A DNA stretch of 64,000 bases from an uncultured Roseicyclus sp. (GTDB lineage Bacteria > Pseudomonadota > Alphaproteobacteria > Rhodobacterales > Rhodobacteraceae): NCBI GenBank assembly GCA_947494975.1, contig CANLXA010000003.1, forward strand, positions 496,001-560,000. Direction: 5' to 3'. Each line of letters starts with the position of its first letter. Within the stretch, counting starts at the first letter, position 1. The translations under genes and the position numbers were made by a program. Below, one piece after another: positions 35,659 to 44,053 of this stretch. Under the pieces are notes generated by a model. It saw nothing but the letters and a program-made list of their open reading frames with translations, made no database searches and was not told the origin of the DNA.

Positions 35659-36375
35659 TCATACCAAGGCAGACTTTGGTATGATGTACTCTGCAACACT
35701 GTCACTCGGAAGCGAAATACCCTGCAAAAAATCCAGAATTCGCTCATCCTTGAAGTAGATGCCGGGTTCTGTGCCTTTGGGATGCTGCCAGTAGTTGGGT
35801 TTGATGAATAAGTACCCTTCTGGGTTAAGTCGCGAACCTGCGTCATTCAGGAAGAACTGCCACTCCTGTAGACCCCAAGGCTCCTCGCTTTGCGGCCCCC
35901 AATCCAACCGATCAAACTTGATCGCAAGTGCAGATATTACATCGAACCCAACAAATTCTTTGTCGAGCGGTGTGTTCGCCAGAACAGGAGCGACGCGCCA
36001 ATCAACTCCTAAGGTTCGCGCCATACGCCGGTACATGTCAGATTCAATATCCAGACCCGTCCCCGTGTGCCCGAGACACTGACAGAGGAAAAGAAAAACA
36101 CCAGAGCCACAACCTAAATCCAAGATTCGCTTCGGCTCTTCGGTTTGATGAAGACCCGCGAGCATCAAGAGTCGTGCATGATAACTAAACCATTTTTCGA
36201 GATCGAAATACTTGGAGTAATTCTTTTCCATACGAAAGATTTTGTCTGGAGAACGCTCATCTCCCTGGGCGGCAAACCTGGCCGCATATTCATCTCGAAG
36301 CCCGTCCCAGGCAACCAGGTCCATTTCAGCCATTGCTCTCTCAATAATCTCTTGTTTGGTGGGAGGCGTTTTCAT
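35659..36375 (-). CDS. Class I SAM-dependent methyltransferase, likely acquired
   Basis: A 238-residue methyltransferase with SAM motif I ILDLGCGSGVFLFLCQ, motif II GLDIESDMYRRMA and a FDVISALAIKFDRLDW motif-IV region. The substrate is unknown; relatives of this layout occur in sugar-nucleotide and cell-surface clusters. The coding sequence is visibly more AT-rich than all neighbours. It is bounded by imperfect inverted repeats and an IS3 transposase fragment, which suggests that it came in as IS cargo. GGAAAA lies before the ATG. Confidence 0.8.
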   Translation of the reverse strand: MKTPPTKQEIIERAMAEMDLVAWDGLRDEYAARFAAQGDERSPDKIFRMEKNYSKYFDLEKWFSYHARLLMLAGLHQTEEPKRILDLGCGSGVFLFLCQCLGHTGTGLDIESDMYRRMARTLGVDWRVAPVLANTPLDKEFVGFDVISALAIKFDRLDWGPQSEEPWGLQEWQFFLNDAGSRLNPEGYLFIKPNYWQHPKGTEPGIYFKDERILDFLQGISLPSDSVAEYIIPKSALV

Positions 36376-36407
36376 CTTTTTTTCCAGCTAAATGTTCGCT
36401 TGCCGAG

Positions 36408-36426
36408 CAGCCCCACCTTAGTGGTC
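36408..36426 (-). repeat. Right inverted-repeat arm flanking the methyltransferase
   Basis: The arm CAGCCCCACCTTAGTGGTC is the partner of 35503-35521. The adjoining CCAGGTTGAGG sequence leads towards the IS3 transposase fragment at 36577-36680, so it is probably the end of that element. Confidence 0.5.
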
Positions 36427-36576
36427 CAGGTTGAGGGTTAGTACATGATCTGCCTTTGGTCCATCGGGATGGTGGCCTCGGGAGCGGGTGGGTGGTCACC
36501 TTGGGTACTATGTGGACGCCTGCTTTTTGTGGTGTATCGCCGTGCCTTCGATCAGGATTTGGGCGCCGCGCGGGCT

Positions 36577-36680
36577 TTAGAAGATTTCGCCATTGAGCAG
36601 ATCAACGACGGCCGCAGCGTAGAACCAACCTTCTGCCGTTCTGATGTAGGTGAAGTCCGCCAGACGCCGGCCGCCAGCGT
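36577..36680 (-). mobile_element. IS3-family transposase (OrfB) remnant
   Basis: On the minus strand the frame reads LADFTYIRTAEGWFYAAAVV then DLLNGEIF and stop. This is the start of the DDE domain of IS3-group transposases (normally 'VWVADFTYIRTAEGW'), including the first catalytic Asp. A one-base deletion just before this segment breaks the frame (GTC TGG CG GAC). The rest of the element is missing. The surrounding stretch 36427-36749 contains no other gene. Confidence 0.7.
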
Positions 36681-36749
36681 TTTCCGCTGCGTCGGAGGGA
36701 GTAGGATGTCTGGTCCCGTGGAGAGCTGGGAGGTAGCCCACTCAATCCG

Positions 36750-37247
36750 TCAGGGCACCTCCAATTGCGTCTCAGAGGTGTTGGCCACGATCCGGCGATC
36801 CGACTGGATTACCGTCACCGACCCATCGAGGTCCATAAGCGCCAGTTCGACCTTCAGGTCTGGCGCACGGATGCGTATTTCTTCGGACAACGCCATCAGG
36901 GCCTGCCGATGTATCTCCGCTTCACGGCTCGGGTCATCGGCGCAGTCCGGTCCGATCAATGCCTTGCACGCCCCGCAATCCCGATGGTCGATCACGATCA
37001 CACGTTTGATTCCATGCAATTCGCGTGCGAGTTTCAGATGATCCCAGAATGTCCGCGCCCAGGCCGAGCCAGGATCCTGCATCACCCCAAGCGCCGCACC
37101 GGCCAACGCAACATGGTCATAATTTCCCTCAAGTCCCAGGCCCTGAAGATAGCTCGCAACGGAGCCGACAAGGCGGAAGTCCATGCAGGTCACCACCAGG
37201 GCTTCGGCCGTGTGATTTGAAGAGTTGGATGATATCGGACGGGTCAC
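36750..37247 (-). CDS. Beta-carbonic-anhydrase-like protein
   Basis: A 165-residue protein with beta-carbonic-anhydrase zinc motifs: C21-M-D23-F-R25 and H88-R-D-C91-GAC. The Asp-Arg dyad is intact. It is shorter than typical beta-CAs (about 200-220), lacking part of the C-terminal region, so activity is likely but not certain. It follows blh by 53 bp on the same strand. A role in supplying bicarbonate or handling COS/CS2-like substrates beside the persulfide genes is speculation. Confidence 0.75.
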   Translation of the reverse strand: MTRPISSNSSNHTAEALVVTCMDFRLVGSVASYLQGLGLEGNYDHVALAGAALGVMQDPGSAWARTFWDHLKLARELHGIKRVIVIDHRDCGACKALIGPDCADDPSREAEIHRQALMALSEEIRIRAPDLKVELALMDLDGSVTVIQSDRRIVANTSETQLEVP

Positions 37248-37300
37248 TGCCGATTCCTATGGTTGCCGGAGCCGCACGGGAGCGCGGCTCCGAAGGCGTA

Positions 37301-38164
37301 TCAGAGTTGGTTGATGGGGATTTTCAGGTATGACACGCCATTGCTTTCGGCGGGTGGCATTTCACCGGCACGGATGTTCACCTGAACGGACGGCAGGATA
37401 AGCGTCGGCATCGAAAGCGTGGAATCGCGGGCTTCGCGTACAGCGACGAATTCATCCTCGCTCACGCCGCCCCCTATATGCACGTTGTTGGCCTTTTCTT
37501 CGGCCACCGTCGTCTCCCACGCGTATTCATCACGGCCGGGAGCCTTGTAATCGTGACACATATAGAGCGTCGTCGCGTCCGGGAGCGCGAGGATCTTCTG
37601 GATTGAGCGATACATCTTGCGTGCATCACCGCCCGGGAAATCAGCGCGCGCGGTGCCGTAATCCGGCATGAACAAGGTGTCGCCGACAAAGGCGGCGCCG
37701 CCCGCGACAAAGGTCATACAGGCGGGCGTGTGACCCGGTGTATGCATCGCCGTCACCTCCAGCCCACCGATCCGAAACACCTCACCATCGTCGAACAGAT
37801 GTTCGAACTGGCTGCCATCGGTCTGGAAGCCCTTTTCGACGTTGAAGACGTTGGCGAAAACGTCCTGCACTTCGATAATGTGGCTCCCGATCGCGGTTGT
37901 ACCGCCGAGCTGGTCCTTGATGTAGGGCGCCGCGCTCAGGTGATCGGCATGGGCGTGGGTTTCCAGCAGCCACTCCACTTTCAAATCGTTTTCGCGCACA
38001 TGCGAGATGATCGCGTCGGCGGACGTTGTGTCGGTGCGCCCTGACTTTGGATCGAAATCGAGGACGGAATCGATGATGGCGCAGCTTTGGCTGCCCGGGT
38101 CCTTCACGATGTAGGATACCGTGTAGGTCGCTTCGTCGAAGAAGGCTTTCACTTCGGGGGTCAT
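37301..38164 (-). CDS. blh: Blh/ETHE1-type persulfide dioxygenase (MBL fold)
   Basis: A 287-residue metallo-beta-lactamase-fold protein with the iron-site motif LETHAHADHLSAAPY, the HTPGHTPACM histidine and the FVGDTLFMPDYGTARADFPGG segment of Blh-like persulfide dioxygenases. It oxidises glutathione persulfide to sulfite during sulfide detoxification in the cytoplasm. It is divergent from bigR, whose product represses blh in Agrobacterium and Xylella, so the same regulation is expected here. Confidence 0.9.
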   Translation of the reverse strand: MTPEVKAFFDEATYTVSYIVKDPGSQSCAIIDSVLDFDPKSGRTDTTSADAIISHVRENDLKVEWLLETHAHADHLSAAPYIKDQLGGTTAIGSHIIEVQDVFANVFNVEKGFQTDGSQFEHLFDDGEVFRIGGLEVTAMHTPGHTPACMTFVAGGAAFVGDTLFMPDYGTARADFPGGDARKMYRSIQKILALPDATTLYMCHDYKAPGRDEYAWETTVAEEKANNVHIGGGVSEDEFVAVREARDSTLSMPTLILPSVQVNIRAGEMPPAESNGVSYLKIPINQL

Positions 38165-38313
38165 GATGGGTTCCTCTCTTCTTTCATCTCACGTTAACGC
38201 AGCTTCGGGTGGAGGCATTGATCGTTCTCAGGTGCGCGCCCCGCCCGGCTGATAGGTCGTCCGACACGAACCAACACTTGACGAGATAGGGATACCTTCT
38301 TATCTGCGCAAGT

Positions 38314-38634
38314 ATGAATATTAAAGATATGACCTCAGCGGCAGACGATGTCTGCGAACTCATGACGCTTCTGTCGAACAAAAGCCGATTGATGATCCTG
38401 TGCCAGCTGACCGAAGGCGAAAAATCGGTCGGACAACTGGCGCAATCCATAGGCGCTCGGGAAACGGCTGTGTCACAACAGCTTGCGGTCTTGCGTCGCG
38501 AGCGGATCGTGAAGGCCCGTCGCGAAGGGCAGACGATGATCTACCGTATCGTGCGGGCCGATGTCGGGGCGCTACTGGAGTTTCTCTACGCCACCTATTG
38601 CGCCGACGGCGCAGATCAGAAGGACGCAAATTGA
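38314..38634 (+). CDS. bigR: BigR/SqrR-type ArsR-family sulfide-responsive repressor
   Basis: A 106-residue winged-helix repressor. The DNA-recognition region is SVGQLAQSIGARETAVSQQL and the wing is KARREGQTMIYRI. Cys30 (ILCQLTEGEKS) and Cys96 (LYATYC) occupy the places of the two BigR cysteines that form a disulfide or polysulfide switch. An extra Cys14 is present. It is divergent from blh and overlaps the rhodanese gene by one base. The ATG at 38329 is an alternative start. Confidence 0.88.
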   Translation: MNIKDMTSAADDVCELMTLLSNKSRLMILCQLTEGEKSVGQLAQSIGARETAVSQQLAVLRRERIVKARREGQTMIYRIVRADVGALLEFLYATYCADGADQKDAN

Positions 38635-39185
38635 TGACCTTGCGAAAAATCGACCCGAAGACCGCCCACGACTGGATCCACGCCGGGAAGGCCGTTCTGA
38701 TCGATGTGCGAGAGCCCGATGAATACATCAAGGAACACGTCCCCGAGGCGCATCTTGTCCCGTTATCGGGGTTCAACACCGAAGATTTTCCCGAAGAGCA
38801 CGACAAGATCGCGGTCTTTCACTGCAAGAGCGGCGGACGCACCGAGGCATCGGCGCCACGCATCTTGCAGACCGGATTTCGCGAAGTCTATCAGCTGGAC
38901 GGCGGGATCGAGGCATGGCGGCGGGCGGGCCTTCCCGTGAATGAAAACGTCAAAGCCCCCATCAGCATCATGCGTCAGGTCCAGATCACCGCTGGTCTTC
39001 TGATCCTTCTGGGCGTGGTTCTGTCGGTGGCAGCGAACCCCTGGTTCATCGTGCTGAGTGCCGCCGTCGGCGCCGGACTGGCGCAGGCCGGGATCACGGG
39101 CACCTGCGTGATGGCGGTGATCCTGAAACACATGCCTTGGAACCGGGTGATTTCCGGCCAGCAGCGCATCGCCGAGATTGCGTAA
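38634..39185 (+). CDS. Rhodanese with C-terminal membrane domain (YgaP-like)
   Basis: A 183-residue protein with an N-terminal rhodanese domain (about 1-105) containing the active-site loop FHCKSGGRTEA. A DUF2892-like C-terminus follows with two transmembrane helices (ITAGLLILLGVVLSVAANPW and the GLAQAGITGTCVMAVIL region). It would transfer persulfide sulfur at the membrane. It starts within the bigR stop (TGATG), so the two are co-translated. Confidence 0.9.
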   Translation: MTLRKIDPKTAHDWIHAGKAVLIDVREPDEYIKEHVPEAHLVPLSGFNTEDFPEEHDKIAVFHCKSGGRTEASAPRILQTGFREVYQLDGGIEAWRRAGLPVNENVKAPISIMRQVQITAGLLILLGVVLSVAANPWFIVLSAAVGAGLAQAGITGTCVMAVILKHMPWNRVISGQQRIAEIA

Positions 39186-39200
39186 CCGGAGGAGCAGGCC

Positions 39201-40946
39201 ATGCCATGGCGCCAGATTCTGCCAAGACTGCCCATACTGGATTGGCTCCCGGGTTATTCCCGGCAGGCGTTGACCAGCGATGGCATTGCCGGCCTGATCG
39301 TTGCGATCATGCTGGTGCCGCAAGGCATGGCCTATGCCCTTCTGGCCGGTCTGCCGCCCGAGGTGGGTCTTTATGCCAGCATCGTGCCACTCGTGTTCTA
39401 CGGGCTTCTGGGCAGTAGCCGCGCACTTGCGGTTGGCCCGGTGGCGATCGTCTCGCTCATGGTCGCGACTACCTTGGGGGAAATCGCCGAAAGCGGCACC
39501 GCTGGCTACCTTGGCGGCGCGGTTCTGCTGGCGTTCCTGAGCGGCGCGATCTTGCTTGGCATGGGTCTCGCGCGGCTTGGCTTTCTGGTCAATTTCCTGA
39601 GCCATCCTGTCATCTCGGGATTCTCGAGCGCGGCGGCATTGGTCATCGGGTTCTCGCAGCTCAAACATCTTCTGGGCTTCGACATCCCCCGTAGCCACCT
39701 GATCACCGAGACAATGGCGCACGCCATCGGCCATATCGGCCAGACCAACGTTGCGACCCTGGTCGTTGCGGCATCGGCATTCGCCATCCTCCTTGTCTTT
39801 CGCAGCCGTTTGACCGGCTGGTCGAAGGCCGCTGGTTTAGGGGATAGCCTAGCCGACGCAATTGGGAAAACCGGGCCTCTGGTTGCCGTACTGATCACCA
39901 CTTTGGCCGTCTGGGCGCTTGGGCTGGATGCGAGGGCGAACGTCAGCATCGTCTCCCAGATCCCGGCGGGCCTGCCACCGCTGACCGTCCCCACGTTCGA
40001 TCTGACCCTGGTACAGACGCTGCTTCCGTCTGCCCTGCTGATCTCACTGGTGGGCTTTCTGGAGAGTGTGTCCGTTGCCAAATCGCTGGCCAGCAAACGG
40101 CGCCAGAAGATAGACGCCAATCAGGAGATGATCGCCCTTGGCGCTGCCAATATCGGCGCGTCATTCACCGGTGGCTATCCCGTTACCGGGGGGTTCAGCA
40201 GATCGCTGGTGAACTTCACCTCTGGGGCGGTCACGCCGCTGGCCTCGATCATCACCGCCGTCCTGATTGCCATCACGGTCCTGATCCTCACCCCCCTGCT
40301 CTATTTTCTGCCCAAGGCAACCTTGGCCGCGATCATCGTGGTTGCAGTGGCGAACCTGATCGACGTGAAGAGTCTGCGTGAGGCGTGGACATACAACAAA
40401 GCGGACGCCGCCTCGCTTATCGCAACGTTCATCGCGGTTCTTGCGCTTGGCATCGAATGGGGCATCGTCGCCGGTGCGGGGCTATCCATCGCGCTCTATC
40501 TCTGGCGCACCAGCCGCCCACATATGGCGGAGGTTGGCCGCGTGGGCGAAACCGAGCATTTCCGCAATGTCCTGCGCCATGAGGTTGAAACGCACCCTGC
40601 CCTTCTGGCGATCCGCGTGGATGAAAGCCTTTATTTCGCCAACACCGCCTATCTTGAAGATGAACTTCTCGCCCGTGTGGCAGATCACCGGGAAATCGAG
40701 CACCTCGTCTTGATCATGAGCGCGGTGAACTTCATCGACACAAGCGCGCTTGAAACGCTCGAGAGCCTGACAGAGGGCCTGCACGACGCAGGTGTGGCTC
40801 TGCACCTTGCCGAGATCAAGGGCCCGGTCATGGATCGCCTCCAGCGCGTCGGGTTCCTGGACAAGCTCAGGGGTGGGCAGGTCTTTCTCAGCACCCACGA
40901 CGCTGTCAGCACGCTGACATCGGGCGGCAAGCGGCAAGCTGCCTGA
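39201..40946 (+). CDS. SulP-family anion transporter with STAS domain
   Basis: A 581-residue inner-membrane transporter. The SulP signature PQGMAYALLAGLPPEVGLYA is at about residues 35-55, some twelve membrane segments follow, and a C-terminal STAS domain (about 445-560) has the VNFIDTSALETLESL motif. Likely substrates are sulfate, sulfite-type anions or bicarbonate. The operon with bigR, rhodanese and divergent blh suggests removal of a sulfur oxyanion produced from persulfide (inference). GGAGGA precedes the ATG. Confidence 0.92.
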   Translation: MPWRQILPRLPILDWLPGYSRQALTSDGIAGLIVAIMLVPQGMAYALLAGLPPEVGLYASIVPLVFYGLLGSSRALAVGPVAIVSLMVATTLGEIAESGTAGYLGGAVLLAFLSGAILLGMGLARLGFLVNFLSHPVISGFSSAAALVIGFSQLKHLLGFDIPRSHLITETMAHAIGHIGQTNVATLVVAASAFAILLVFRSRLTGWSKAAGLGDSLADAIGKTGPLVAVLITTLAVWALGLDARANVSIVSQIPAGLPPLTVPTFDLTLVQTLLPSALLISLVGFLESVSVAKSLASKRRQKIDANQEMIALGAANIGASFTGGYPVTGGFSRSLVNFTSGAVTPLASIITAVLIAITVLILTPLLYFLPKATLAAIIVVAVANLIDVKSLREAWTYNKADAASLIATFIAVLALGIEWGIVAGAGLSIALYLWRTSRPHMAEVGRVGETEHFRNVLRHEVETHPALLAIRVDESLYFANTAYLEDELLARVADHREIEHLVLIMSAVNFIDTSALETLESLTEGLHDAGVALHLAEIKGPVMDRLQRVGFLDKLRGGQVFLSTHDAVSTLTSGGKRQAA

Positions 40947-40956
40947 GTAGCGGCCA

Positions 40957-43548
40957 TCAGGATGAGGTAGAGGGTCGACGATAGAGCGCGGCCTTGATGA
41001 CCTCCGGCACGACGACAAGGGGGACCGCCGCGCCAAGGATCATGGACCAATGGTCCAACCCGATGGGCGCGGTCATAAGAAGCGACTGCAATGGCGGCCA
41101 ATAGACCGCTGCCAGTTGCATCATCAGGCTCAGCGTGAAAGCCAAGATCAGAAACCGGTTGGACAGCCACCCGATCCGCGTGCACGGCTGGCGCAGGGAT
41201 CTGAACGCGAAGACGCTGAATTTCTCGAACACAACCATACCTGTAAAGGCGGCCGTTCGGGCGATATCCACGCCGTCGGGTAGAAACGTGAAGAAGATCC
41301 AGAGGCTCGCCGCGCCGGTATACACGCCGAACGCAGCGATCAGCAGAAGGCCGCTGAGCCCCAGAACCGGCGCTTCGGGACTGCGCGGAGCGCGTTCCAT
41401 CTGGTCTTGCTCGGATTTCTCCAGACCCAGCGCAACGGCTGTCACCCCATCGGTGACAAGGTTCATCCACAGAATCTGGGTGGCCAGGAAAATCAGGGGC
41501 CCACCCAAAAGCAGACTCAAGACGATGGCCACAACCTCACCTGCGTTCGATGCCAGCAGGTACCGCACGAATTTCCGAAGATTGTCGAATTGCCGCCGCC
41601 CTTCACGGATCGCATCGAGGATGGTGGCGAAGTTGTCGTCCAACAGCACAAGATCGGCGGCCTCCTTGGAGACATCGGTGCCGCGAATACCCATGGCGAT
41701 GCCGATATCGGCGCGTTTCAGCGCTGGCGCATCGTTCACGCCGTCGCCGGTCATGGCAACGATCTGCCCGTTGGCCTGGAAGGCTGACACGATCCTGAGC
41801 TTGTGTTCCGGTCGCATGCGCGCGAAATGCACGGAGTCGCGAACCCGCTCCTGCAGATCGGTGTCGCTTAGCTGGTCCAGCCGACCTGCATCCAGAAAAT
41901 CGGCATCAACGAGCCCTATGGCTCGCGCAATCGCCTGCGCGGTCAGTGGGCTGTCACCGGTGATCATGACCACGCGAATTCCGGCCGATTGTGCGGCGTG
42001 GACGGCCAACTTCACCTCCGGGCGCGGCGGATCGATCATACCGACGAGGCCCAGAAACGTCAGGTCGCTCTCCTCGGTGTCGTCGGATCCCGCATCGCGA
42101 GCGGCCAGGGCCAGAACCCTTTGGCCATGCCCGGCCATATCGGCATAGGCCGCCTCGATCCCGGCGCGTCGCGGGGCATCCAAGGGGACAGGCCCGCTAT
42201 CTGTCAGGATTGTCGTTGCGCATTCCAGCACGGCCTCCGGCGCACCTTTCATATGCAGTCGGGCAGTATCGCCGTTTTTCGCCAAGACGCTCATCCGCTT
42301 GCGGGCACTGGTGAAGGGCACTTCAGCCAACCGGTCGTCACGCGGATTATCGGGGGCCCAACCCTTGTGGGCCAAGGTGATCAACGCCCCTTCGGTCGGA
42401 GCGCCGATCATTGCCCACCCGTCGCCTTCTCGGTGCAGGCTGGCATGGTTGCAAACGGTCGCGGTCTGCAAGATGGCCGCAAGGATCGCATCATCGCGGG
42501 CCCGCACCTTTGCGCCGTTGCACGCGATATGCCCGGTCGGATCATACCCCGTTCCGGTGACATCGTACTCCCGATCCGCGGTCCAGACACGGGTCACCGT
42601 CATCTGGTTTTCGGTCAGCGTTCCGGTCTTGTCCGTGCAGATCACCGACGCCGCACCAAGACTTTCGATCGCCTGCAGGCGCCGCGCCAATGCATTCGTG
42701 CGTGCCATCGCAGCGGCACCAAGCGCCAACGTGATCGTCACAACCGCCGGCAGACCTTCGGGCACCATCGCGACCGCAAGCGACAATCCCGTCATGAACA
42801 TGTCCAGCGGCTCACGGCCCATCCAAACGCCCAAGGCACCGACGAGCCCCGCCACGACAATGGCGGCAACCCCGATCTGACGGGCAAGCTGTGCGAGGCG
42901 TCGCTGAAGGTTGGTTTGCCGTCCACCGACCTGAGTTGTCAGGTCCGCGATGCGACCAAATCGCGTGGTTTGACCAGTCTGCGTCACGAGGCCCTCACCA
43001 CGGCCCGAGACAATGGCAGTCCCGGCAAAGACCTGGCCCGCTTCATCCGGTTTGCCGGGCACCTTGGCCACGGCCACCGACTCTCCTGACAGCGTACTTT
43101 CATCAACCGTGATCTCGGCGCCGTCAAGCAGCTGCAGATCGGCCGGAACGGCATCTCCCGCTTCTACGATCACCAGATCACCGGGAACAAGGTCTCGCGC
43201 GGGGATGCGGGTTTCCCGCCCATCACGAACGACGATGGCCGTCGGGCCGAGCATGGCGCGCAGGGCGTCCAAGGCCGTTTCCGCGCGCCACTCCTGTACG
43301 AATCCGAGAATCGCGTTCAGGATCAGCACCAGGCCGATAACGATCGCATCGGTCCTCTCCCCCAGCCAGTAGGCGATCCCCGCGGCAAGAACGAGCAACA
43401 CGATCAGCGGTCCGCGGAATTGGTGTGCCAAGAGTACAAATGGTGACGCCATCCGCACCCTTGGCAGTTCGTTCCACCCGAACTCACGCCGCTGGGCGAC
43501 CACCTGATCTGACGTCAGTCCGGAAGAGACGGGGCGCGCGTCATCCAT
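40957..43548 (-). CDS. P2A-type (Ca2+-type) P-type ATPase
   Basis: An 863-residue cation pump. Visible elements are the actuator SGES, the phosphorylated Asp306 in ICTDKTGTLT, and the hinge MTGDGVNDAPALKRADIGIAMG. Transport-site residues match SERCA-like pumps: PEGLP in helix 4, SNAGEVV in helix 5 and ILWMNLVTDG in helix 6. Calcium export is therefore the best guess, though Mn2+ is possible. It is convergent with sulP and has a phasin gene divergent to it. Confidence 0.9.
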   Translation of the reverse strand: MDDARPVSSGLTSDQVVAQRREFGWNELPRVRMASPFVLLAHQFRGPLIVLLVLAAGIAYWLGERTDAIVIGLVLILNAILGFVQEWRAETALDALRAMLGPTAIVVRDGRETRIPARDLVPGDLVIVEAGDAVPADLQLLDGAEITVDESTLSGESVAVAKVPGKPDEAGQVFAGTAIVSGRGEGLVTQTGQTTRFGRIADLTTQVGGRQTNLQRRLAQLARQIGVAAIVVAGLVGALGVWMGREPLDMFMTGLSLAVAMVPEGLPAVVTITLALGAAAMARTNALARRLQAIESLGAASVICTDKTGTLTENQMTVTRVWTADREYDVTGTGYDPTGHIACNGAKVRARDDAILAAILQTATVCNHASLHREGDGWAMIGAPTEGALITLAHKGWAPDNPRDDRLAEVPFTSARKRMSVLAKNGDTARLHMKGAPEAVLECATTILTDSGPVPLDAPRRAGIEAAYADMAGHGQRVLALAARDAGSDDTEESDLTFLGLVGMIDPPRPEVKLAVHAAQSAGIRVVMITGDSPLTAQAIARAIGLVDADFLDAGRLDQLSDTDLQERVRDSVHFARMRPEHKLRIVSAFQANGQIVAMTGDGVNDAPALKRADIGIAMGIRGTDVSKEAADLVLLDDNFATILDAIREGRRQFDNLRKFVRYLLASNAGEVVAIVLSLLLGGPLIFLATQILWMNLVTDGVTAVALGLEKSEQDQMERAPRSPEAPVLGLSGLLLIAAFGVYTGAASLWIFFTFLPDGVDIARTAAFTGMVVFEKFSVFAFRSLRQPCTRIGWLSNRFLILAFTLSLMMQLAAVYWPPLQSLLMTAPIGLDHWSMILGAAVPLVVVPEVIKAALYRRPSTSS

Positions 43549-43613
43549 CTAGGGCAATCCAGGGAAACCGTTAACATCGCGGCCAGTTATTCCCCGACCA
43601 GCCGATCCCTGCG

Positions 43614-43627
43614 TTGCGGCAAATCAA
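43614..43627. promoter_or_regulatory. Weak FNR-type box between P-ATPase and phasin genes
   Basis: TTGCGGCAAATCAA matches the TTGAY-N4-RTCAA pattern at 8 of 10 informative positions. It sits between the two divergent starts. Alone it would not be persuasive; it is listed because stronger boxes occur in three other gaps to the right. Confidence 0.35.
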
Positions 43628-43683
43628 TACGACAGGCTTTTCCAAGGATACTATGGGGCATTCCCAAGATACGGAGCGGCCCA

Positions 43684-44040
43684 ATGCCAAACAAGATCAC
43701 CGAAACGTCAAGAACGCCTCTCAGCGGCAATCCAATGCAGGATATGGCCGACATGCAGTCGACGGCCATACAATCCCTGACGGGGATGAACACCGCTTGG
43801 TTCGAAACCCTCAGCGATATGGGAAGTGAAGTGATGTCCTTTGTCGCAGATCGCATCAAGGAAGACGTGAAGACGCAGCACGCACTTCTGCATTGCAAGG
43901 ATCCGGCCGAGCTTCAGCATATCCAGGGTCAGTTCATCCAAAAGGCCCTTGATCAATACGTGGACGAAACCGGAAAACTGATCGAGATGAGCCGAAAGAT
44001 GTTCGATACAGCAGGTGCCGCCGACAAGGCCGGACGCTAG
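43684..44040 (+). CDS. Phasin-family protein
   Basis: A 118-residue amphipathic helical protein: MQSTAIQSLTGMNTAWFETL, then long helices with KDPAELQHIQGQFIQKALDQ and YVDETGKLIEMSRKM, matching the Phasin_2-type proteins. These coat polyhydroxyalkanoate granules or act as small stress-linked proteins. No PHA synthase is nearby. GGAGCGG precedes the ATG. Confidence 0.82.
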   Translation: MPNKITETSRTPLSGNPMQDMADMQSTAIQSLTGMNTAWFETLSDMGSEVMSFVADRIKEDVKTQHALLHCKDPAELQHIQGQFIQKALDQYVDETGKLIEMSRKMFDTAGAADKAGR

Positions 44041-44053
44041 GCCGGGCCGGGTT

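Noticed and set aside
38219-38232. TTGATCGTTCTCAG as an FNR box upstream of bigR
   Set aside because: It matches only 8 of 10 informative positions and no neighbouring site supports it; BigR is the expected regulator here.
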